A stretch of DNA of 64,000 bases from Alitta virens (Eukaryota > Annelida > Polychaeta > Phyllodocida > Nereididae), in the NCBI GenBank assembly GCA_932294295.1, contig OW028573.1:71835829-71899828 (forward strand), written 5' to 3'. The notes beneath the pieces were generated by a model, which saw nothing but the letters and a program-made list of their open reading frames with translations, ran no database searches and was not told the DNA's origin. Below, in pieces: positions 52,101 to 61,100 of this stretch. Position numbers and translations under genes: made by a program. Every line of letters starts with the position of its first letter. Position 1 is the first letter of the stretch.

Positions 52101-55100
52101 CAGGAGGATTCAAACCAGGCTGTGCTGGATGTCTGAGCATTGATCAGTCATTTCTGCAGACTCAGCATTCTGATGAAGGACTTCATAGGCTGTATTGATT
52201 GGTTGCAGCCGCAGCAAGGGCCCTGCTGTGCTGCTGTGGCTAGTGCCCCCACCCTCCGTCCCATGCAGCTAACCCTGTTTGTCAATAGTGGGGAGAAAAT
52301 TATGAAAAAACCAAGTTTGTGCAATTGTTCAATTAGAAATTAACTTCTTCACAGCCAGTGGTTTCATCCATGAAATGTAATCTTTCCCCAATTTGGATTC
52401 CAGCAAAAAGCCTCTCAGGGGAGGTAAAACATTTTGTTTTGAGATCCCCCACTAACAAATTGTCAGAAACAGCTAGAAAAGCAGTAACTCTATCTGAGGC
52501 AATTACTGTTTATTTTCAAAATTGATTTGAAGAAGTCGAAGGATTTGGCATAGCGTAGGCATTCATGTTACTGGAGGCAGAATGCTTTCAGGCTGCCTAG
52601 CAACTCGACAATTAAGTTGAGTCTCTAATAGAACGAAGATAAGATCATGTTGGGCTCCTTTGGCGTGGGGCAGATGGTGTTATTTGCTGAGATGAGGTGC
52701 TGGTTGTTCATACACAGAGGTATCTAAGTGCGCTGACTCGTTAGAATGCACGCTTTGTGCAGTTGACTGGGGCCATCAATTATCTGGGCCTTCTATCAGA
52801 TCCTGCTTTTGTCGATTTCAAACGTGACTTGGTGTTCCAAATTACAGATGATGGTTGAGCGGGAGCTGGTTGTTCACCAGTCGGTTGCAGCTGCGGGTGG
52901 TAGCAGGTGATGGGGATTGATGCAGTTATCATTGCATGTGAACTGATTTAGCAGGAAGATAGATGCTGAACAAGCAAGTGAGAATGGGGCGCTCAGGAAA
53001 TTTTGTTTCAGTAATCAGTTAAAGAAAGAAGTATGTTAGGGACTGCTGTTACATTCATTTTGCATGCCTTGATGTTATCTTAGCATTAGCAGCTGCAAGA
53101 TGAAGAAAATGTTATAGTGAGGATGACATACAAGTCAGAACATAATTTGCCACTTGTTAGGGTAGAACAGCGCAAAGAACATGATTGTGTAATGGGGGAA
53201 TGATAGATGCGGAATCCCATGATCATCACGTTGTCATTGTGTCTTGCGAATTCTTGATGCTGCTGAACAATTACACTTTGCATCAAAGTGCATTTTGTTA
53301 TTGAAATTAAAATTAGATGAAGCTATTTCTTTTGTTTCGAAATCTTCAGAACAATTGGGAGTTGCTAGTAATTGCTTTTAAATATTGAATTATGTTGCAT
53401 ATGAAGCTGATTTGATTGATTATATATTCATATACATTTTGTGTATATACAAGGAGATTGTGGGGATCCTAACATCTGCGTAATGGCTCTGATGTCTGGA
53501 TCAGTTCATAAATATCCACTGCATGACTACCGTTGTAAAGATCGTCTCTGATACTCTTTGTTGGTAGTCCCATTAAATGACTATGACTAAGTATATAAAT
53601 GAGTCAATACAGATTATGGCAGTGACCTTCATTAGTTTGTTGCTTTATGGCCACTTTGGAAGCTCTCCACTCTTATCTTAGTCCCTGTGGTGGTAGTGGT
53701 GGTGGTTTTACTCCAAAGAATTCATAGGACGCTGTTACGATAGAAGCAGTTTTTCACAGGATTTTGGTGGCCTGGGAAGGGGGTGTTTTTGTGTCGGGAG
53801 ATGAGAATGGCAAAGGAATGCGAGATGAGTGGTGACATGGCTGGACCAGAGGCAGGCGATGTAAGTCAGCTTCAGCAGCCCTGTCCCCAGTGGACGTGGT
53901 CTGCGATGTGATGAGCCTGAGGAGCCAGAGAGGCCTATCTTTCGGTGTCCCCGCTATACTGCTGTATTTTTAACCCTGAAAAAAATTAATTATTGAGCCT
54001 TATTGACAAAGCTATGAAACGCAACTCACTAGGACTAGAGCCTCAGAAGGCGAGCCTTTGAAGTTTTTTTTGCAAGGCACTGGCCTCACCACATGACAGA
54101 TATGGTACAGGCTTTGATGAGGACGTTTTCACCTGTGATCTGTCGTTCTAATAAGTGCCACTAGGTGTGTCCCCCCACTGCCCTGGAAGTATATTGACAG
54201 GAAGTATTGTCAAGCCTTGCAACTAATGAGCACCAGTCTTTATGACCATGACTGAATTTGTCACTTCGTTATTGAAATCATTATTAATTTTCCCACAATT
54301 GTTCATGTATTTTGCAAGACCCACCCAAAATAAAGGCTGCTAATGTGATCATTTCAACAGTTTTGCTCATTTTAGAGGACTAATGATGAATCGGATGATG
54401 TCTTTGGCTGCAGACAAATTCGATTCTTCTCCTGGAAATGAGCGACGTTTCACTGCAACCGCTTCAGGCAGTGGCCAAGCGCTTTTGTCACCAGGCAACA
54501 TCTGTCTTGGGAACTCCTGCCTCGAAGCACGCTGCTAATTGTACTCCCTGAGCCAGGAAATGGTTGCTCTTAATTTAGGTCTCCAGTCACTTCTTTGTCT
54601 AAATGCTATTCATATGAAATTCTCAGTGGTGCTGAACACCAAATGTCAAGGTGAAAGCTGCCTGTCTTGAAAGCAAGTTTAGCTTAGCATAGTGCCGTTT
54701 TGACTAAGCTTGGTACTGTAGAATCAGGATGAGGCTCTCTACCTGTTGGGATGAGGAGGAGAGTAGAGGCATGTATGACCCCGGCTGGCCCACCTGACCC
54801 GTGATTGACTCGTTCGCCGAGCGCTGATTACTCTGGCATCCTGATGAATTGCCGCCTCTTGCAGTTTTTGACACTTAGCCTAATGAAAACTGATGGGCTG
54901 GCTTAGCAGACTCCAAGGCAGAAGCGGCCTGTATCAGCCAGCATCCTCGCCACAGCCGCTTTCTTTATGACACAGTTGCAGGTTTTTTTGGAGGAGGGCA
55001 GGACTGCAGGAATGGGCATTAGGCCCTGATGGAAAGGGGAAATGCAGCAAGGCTGCTTTTTGTGTTTGTACTGTTCAGTATGATGGATGCCTTGCAAGAT

Positions 55101-58100
55101 GTCCACCTCAGATTATGGTTGGTTGGTGCTGGTGGGACACGGACTGGAGGTTGTCTGCTGGCGCATTCTGTGTCACACCTAGCACCCTCTGCTCGTGTCG
55201 TCCTTCTCCCTCCAGCTTCTCTTTGTTTACCAAGCATTTGCTGCAGTCTTGTTGGACTCGAGTGGAGGTGAGCACTTAAAACTGGTGGAAGAGATTGATT
55301 GACTGGGGTAAGAGATGGAAGAGCAGAGAGGCTGGCTGGCTTAGATGATGGCTTGTTGACTGTCGTGCTGCTGCATTGGGCTGGAGACTGAGTGCGATTA
55401 AGATGGCCAGTGGTCAAGAGGTGGGCGACAGGCCCAAGGAGCTCATCGTCTTAATGTGGCTTGATAGAGTCGCTCCTTGGCAGTGACGGGATGGAGGGCT
55501 AGGTCTGCCAATGACATGGCCCACCGTCATACACAGGCGGCTGCCTCCAGAGGTCTGCCCAATCACCCTTTGCTGAATCCCTATTAGAGGCAGCCAAGTG
55601 GGATGAGAGCAGCCATTTGCGTCAACACAATCAAGCAGAGATTGTCAGTTGGGAGTTGGCAGTTTGCTCTGGCCAGCCGAGGTCATCCTGTGCAGGCCTA
55701 GGGGTCACTGACCGCCAGCGGTCACTGCGTATCACCTTAGATTAAGTCTATCCAGACATGTTTCCCGCAGATAATTCAGTTAGTCCAGTAAAAGTTGGTA
55801 AGCAAAGTTGATGTTTGGCCATCATGCCTGGCATCATTGCAGCACTCATTTGTCTGGCTGGCAGCTATTGAGTGTTCCTGCATAGGACTAAGTCCCATGG
55901 GGAGACACCCTGCACCCTGACCCAACACCCTGCCCTCTAGCGTGCCTCTGACGTATACGAGCTATGACAGGCCAGCACGGCATGCCTCATACTTAGCCTA
56001 CTGCGGTATAACCAAAGAGGGCTTTGCCTGCCTCAGCCTCTGATGCTCTGATGGCCTCTTCAGCCCTGTTTGCCCATTACTTCAAAGCATCGGTGTTGGC
56101 TGATGCTGCGATGAAATGAATGCCTGGCTATTGTCACGCGCTTATGTAGTGACTGTGTTGAACTTTTTTAATCCTAACTTCACATAACTTTGTCTCTCAC
56201 TAGCCCTTAGTTCCCTGTTCTGATTTTAGTTTCTCATCTCCTATCATTATGATCCGTTTTTGGCAAGGATCCATCTCTCACGCAGGCTCAATATGTCATG
56301 CTCAGATTGTGGTTGGAACTTGAAGAAGAGAAAGCAGAAGAAGAGCGTGGAGTGACAGAAAAGTAACTGCCGAGTGATAAATCTCCAAGAAGGGTTGGCC
56401 CCACTCGACTGGCAGTATTAGGGCCTGGCAGACTGATAATATGGATGGATTCGAGTGAGCGAGCTGTGTGCCCAGCACTAGATGCAGTGATTGAATTTGG
56501 GCTGGCTAGCCTGTATACTTCATAGCTGAGATTAACTTATAAAATATGCAATAATGGAAAGTCGTAGAGGCGCCTATTGGCCTGCTGCACAATGGCTGCT
56601 CCGGGCAGGTTCACCAAAAAGCGTCCAATAATATCTGCTGGAAATTTACCGTGTCAGACCGCTGTATTCATCATCTGTGTTTATACCTCTGCTTATATGT
56701 GGTTCCTGTGGATGTTGCATAAGATGTTAGCGTCACATATTGAAGACCAGAAGTTGTCATATGTAATCTTAAGGTATTGAAGCATTGTCTCTGTGCTAAC
56801 CATAATGTAAGGGCCTCAAGATTAAATGGGGAATGGGCTGATAAACTATTTAGTAGTTGGGAATGAATCAGTGACTAATGACATTCCAGAGATTGTGTAA
56901 TGACGAGAGGTTACAAGTGTTGAGAGCGGTTGGCCTCCTGTTATGCAGCGAATTTGGTATTCCGTGATTGGAGCAAGTAATGGGAAGATAACATGTGCAG
57001 GATCGATGCAAATCCAATCGTGGCTCTGAGATGTTAGAGAAGTTGAGTCATGGCCAGCATGGATTGGTGTTGGGGCTAGCAGGAAGCGCGTGATAATTGC
57101 AGCATTTCCACTTCTAGGTTCTATTGTAGGACCCTGAGATGCCCCCTCCACATCTTAGGTGGCCCTGTTCGGCTGAGTTGCCAAGAGCCATGGCCTGTCC
57201 CCAACCAATATAAGCAATATGAAGATGGGCAGATGAATTGTCTGCAGTTGTGAATTGACTTTGGGCAGCAGATGACCTTGAGAAGATGAGGGTACATTGG
57301 GATGCGGATGAGTGGGACACCAGGGGGGGGGGAGCGCATGGACCAAGGTGCCTTTGGATGGTCCAGTAAATGGCGTTATGAGAGGATGGTGGTCCAAGGG
57401 CTTCGAGAAGCAATCAAAGCGCACTCCAGTGGCCAGCGTTTGTAGAGAAGTCAGTATGGAGTGTCAGGGCTTGCTCCCCAGTTGGCTGATCTTGTGCTAT
57501 TGGTGGCAACCTGCCCAGTGCCTGTGACGTGAGGCTTGGCAGTTTGTTAAATCCCTGTCATTCGCCAGTCACGGTAATATTGGCGTGTCGTGCTGGCTGC
57601 TTGTTAGGATCTGAGCAAGCCCTGCAGACTGCAGACACCGTGGCTCCTAGGTTGGCACTGATAGATGCCGATGACAATGCATGACCCTGGCAACCCACTC
57701 TGTGGCCCACATGCCCATTATGACTGTGCATATTCCCTGCATCCCATGAACGTCATCTGTAGCAGGGTGGCCCAAACATCTCTGGCCTCATGCAACTTTC
57801 TTAGCTCTTCTTTTGTGAACTCTTGCAAGTTTTGTCTGCAAACTTCAGCATCTTTGAAGGGTCTGACTGACACTGATGTTAAGATATGGATTTGTGTTTC
57901 GCAGCTAACACATCTGAACATCGCGTGCCCTGGGTCCCACCTCGCCAGCAAATTAGAAGCGTCAGGTCCCGAATATAATAGTCAGCAGACTTTGTTCCTA
58001 GTTCATTTAAACTTCGATACAAAATGCATAAAACAGAACAAGTTTCGTGAGGCACGCACATTGACAGATTATGAATCCTTTGACTGGAAGTGTCAAAGGA

Positions 58101-61100
58101 ACGGCATGAAAATAATCAGACCCGCTGCCAGAGGTGGTTGTCTGTCTGTTTGGTGCTAAAATCGACGCTTGTACATTGAATAGACGCAATGTGAAGTCAG
58201 ACGTTCTTGTTGTTGCTGAAACAGCAGCTGTTTTGATTCCCAACATCTTGCTTGTTAGTACAACTTCAATTGTCTATATGAACTGAAGGGGGAAAAGGAG
58301 AGATAGAAGAACTAACAGAAACGTCTCATCGTTATGGACATCTGATGGGGAATGTAATAGCACGAAATATGGATTCATGCAGTTCGTCATTTTCTCTACT
58401 TTCTTTTGTGGTTATACAATTCATGATGCCATGCAAAGTAATTAAAGGTGATCTATGTACATGTTCAAGGTTCATCTAGGATAGCCTGACTCATACTATC
58501 ATACAACCGTGCCCTAAGAGCCCATGTAGACTGGAGCTTGTGCACACAGGTCTGACAGAGAGACAAGGCTGTGTTGAGCTTGGAGTGGAGCTGTGTTGCA
58601 TCAGCAATACAAGAGTGGTTGGCTATCAAGGCAGCATTGCCTGTGTTTCCCATCAGAAAGTTTGCCCAAGCCTCTCAGCTCCAGCCCCTGAAATCAATTG
58701 AAGTGTTGCCTTTCGGCCCACAGCTCGGACGTTGACCAACCTGGTCAGTGTCTGGACATTGGCTAATGACTTACCACCAGGTTGTTACTGTGGCTGCCTG
58801 AATGACCACTGTCTTGATGATCAGTCTTGGCTGCTTTCCAATTGGATGGTCAAACCTAAAACTGGTTTAAATGCGTCTTGGCTCACTAGGTTTACCGTTG
58901 AAAGTTTTTGGTGACTTTCTGACTTTTGAACAGCTGTTGTTAGCTTTGCAGCTGACAACGTGTGTTGCGGGTGTTGATTTACTGTTGTTTCAGAAATCAA
59001 TAGGGAATGATTAATTACTGGCTGAAATGTTACTATCACTAGTGGCAACAATAGTTGGTGAATGCGTTGAAACTGGACTGTTTAAAATACATATCAATGG
59101 TATTTTTGAGCAGCTCGGTGGCCTAAAGGCATGCCAATTCCATGTTGGCCAGCTCTGCTGCAGGTTCCAGGTTCGATCCCTGATCCGAGCACTCTTCGTG
59201 AGCTACATCCCAACTGGATGTCGATCACATGAGACATTAAATTTGGGGGCTGCCTTGTATTCGATGTCTTTTGCTGAGGCAAGTAAAAGACCCCACCCAT
59301 GTGGTAAATGTGTAACATGGTGTGGACTCCAAGCCTTATCTCAACATAAGTCTGCCTCTGGCAGCTGATCATATAAGCTGACTAAGCTTCAGACCCAGTA
59401 GCATTGAGACATAAACCAGATCACGTAATTTAGATTATGAGTAATAATTGTCGTTAACAGCGTCTGGAGAAGTTCCAAGACTGAAGTTTTCCAATTCCAT
59501 TGATGACTTGAATGAGCAAGAAGCATCTTGTTGCATTTTTTTTAGATTAGGCTGTAACAAGGGTAGTTGGCTGCTTGTGTTTTAAGTCTACAAGTTAGCG
59601 GCTGTGTCAACGGAAGCGAGAGGGCTGGTGAGCTTGTGGGGGGCTTGCCTCTGCAGCTGGTCACAGATGGGTAGATGCAGGGAGCAGGGATTGTGCTGCC
59701 TTATCCCACATGAGATGGGAGAGGACTCTGCTGCTACTGCTGCTGCTGCAGGCAGATTAGAGCCAGGTCCTGCCATCCATCCCAGCATCAGGAGCATCTA
59801 AGGGTGACAAACAGGCCCAGCAGAAAATGAAAAACTCCCAATATATGTGGAATAAGAAAGGGCAAGCACGGGGGCTGAGGTCATTTACTTGGAGAGTATT
59901 GGGCCTGCAAGAGCTTTCCTTCGCTTAAGGACTTGCTGGGAGTAGGGTGCCGAGGAGAGGGGGGGGGGGGGGGTAAATGGATGGTGAGGTCGGTCTAGGA
60001 TGGAGCGAGTGAGATTGAAGGATGAGGAGCCTGCAGGGGAAGCAGCAATCGGGGCCTTGGCCCTGCAGGTGAGAAGGACTGCAGTGCTGGCATGCGCCTC
60101 CTCGCCGTCTTCTGGCTGTCCGGCTGATTTAGGGCTTGGTGTCTACTTACCCCCTTGATTGAAAGCCTTTGGTGTGCTAGCAGGGTGGCTCCATTGATTG
60201 GCTGCAGGGCAAGGTGACAGAGGGCCGGTGTCAACCAAAGGGTGCTTGTATCACCCATAGAGTCCTTTGCTTCGCTGCTTTTAGGCTTTCTTCTGCTTCT
60301 AAAGACAGGATTTCTTTCTGCTGCTCAGGCTAGCCATCTTCCCTGGCTGCAATCTGCGGCCAAGGTTACTGCTGGGAGCGAAGAACTATGGAGGTTCACC
60401 TTTAGCTGTGCCTCATACATTAGTCAAAAGGGGCGTTTAGCAATTAGGAGGGCGACCCTCGCTGCTTGAGGGAGTAAGGCAGGGCGGTTCCCACAACCAA
60501 ACAATCTGGCTGCACCACTGGCATCCACTGGCATTGTCAGAGAAATGTGCAAGAGGTCCAGAAATCACTGGGTTCCCTGACCCCATATGCAGGACAGTCC
60601 TGGACTGGCATGGCTGCCATGGCTGGTCTGTTTGTGGCAATCGTTGTAACGGGCCATCATGGACCGCCAACAAGTCTGTTTATAGTGCTGGCATGCGCGC
60701 ATCACTTGTGTTTGATGTTGGGCCAAGTGGTCGCTAGGTGGATGACAGGACGTGCGGGGCACGTTTTGCGGAGCGTGTGAATCACGCATCTGACTTTATG
60801 CAAATATCCCCTATTGGTGTTCCATTGGCTTCGGCTTCTGTCCAGTTTGCATGGCAGTGCTTGGGTTAAGGCTCGTGTCTGGCGTATTTGTCAGGTCAGC
60901 TAAGATCAGGCCAGTTGTCAATCAGTCTGAAAGCCATATGATGTCAGGTCCGCCCTGGCCTGCTTTTGCTGGGGACAAATCCTGCGCCATGTCACCTGTC
61001 TGGGGAGGGGGGGGGGCTGTTTTGAGGGGAGGGGACCGGGGGGACAAGCCCCTGGGAGGCATGGTCATCCTGATAAGACTGGCCAGCATGTTGCGTGTGA

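Noticed and set aside
55019..55417. 132-codon open frame on the minus strand
   Set aside because: Low-complexity composition, no family resemblance, overlapping open frames on the other strand, and location in a GC-rich intron where long chance frames are expected.
57665..58159. 164-codon open frame, with an overlapping minus-strand frame (57718-57951) rich in charged residues ([14 protein letters not shown])
   Set aside because: Neither strand gives a recognisable protein. The minus-strand frame could be a fragment of a decayed transposase, but there are no inverted ends and too little sequence to claim it.
59108..59185. tRNA-like sequence with a B box as a real tRNA gene
   Set aside because: No cloverleaf or anticodon arm forms, and a SINE-like body follows; called a SINE instead.
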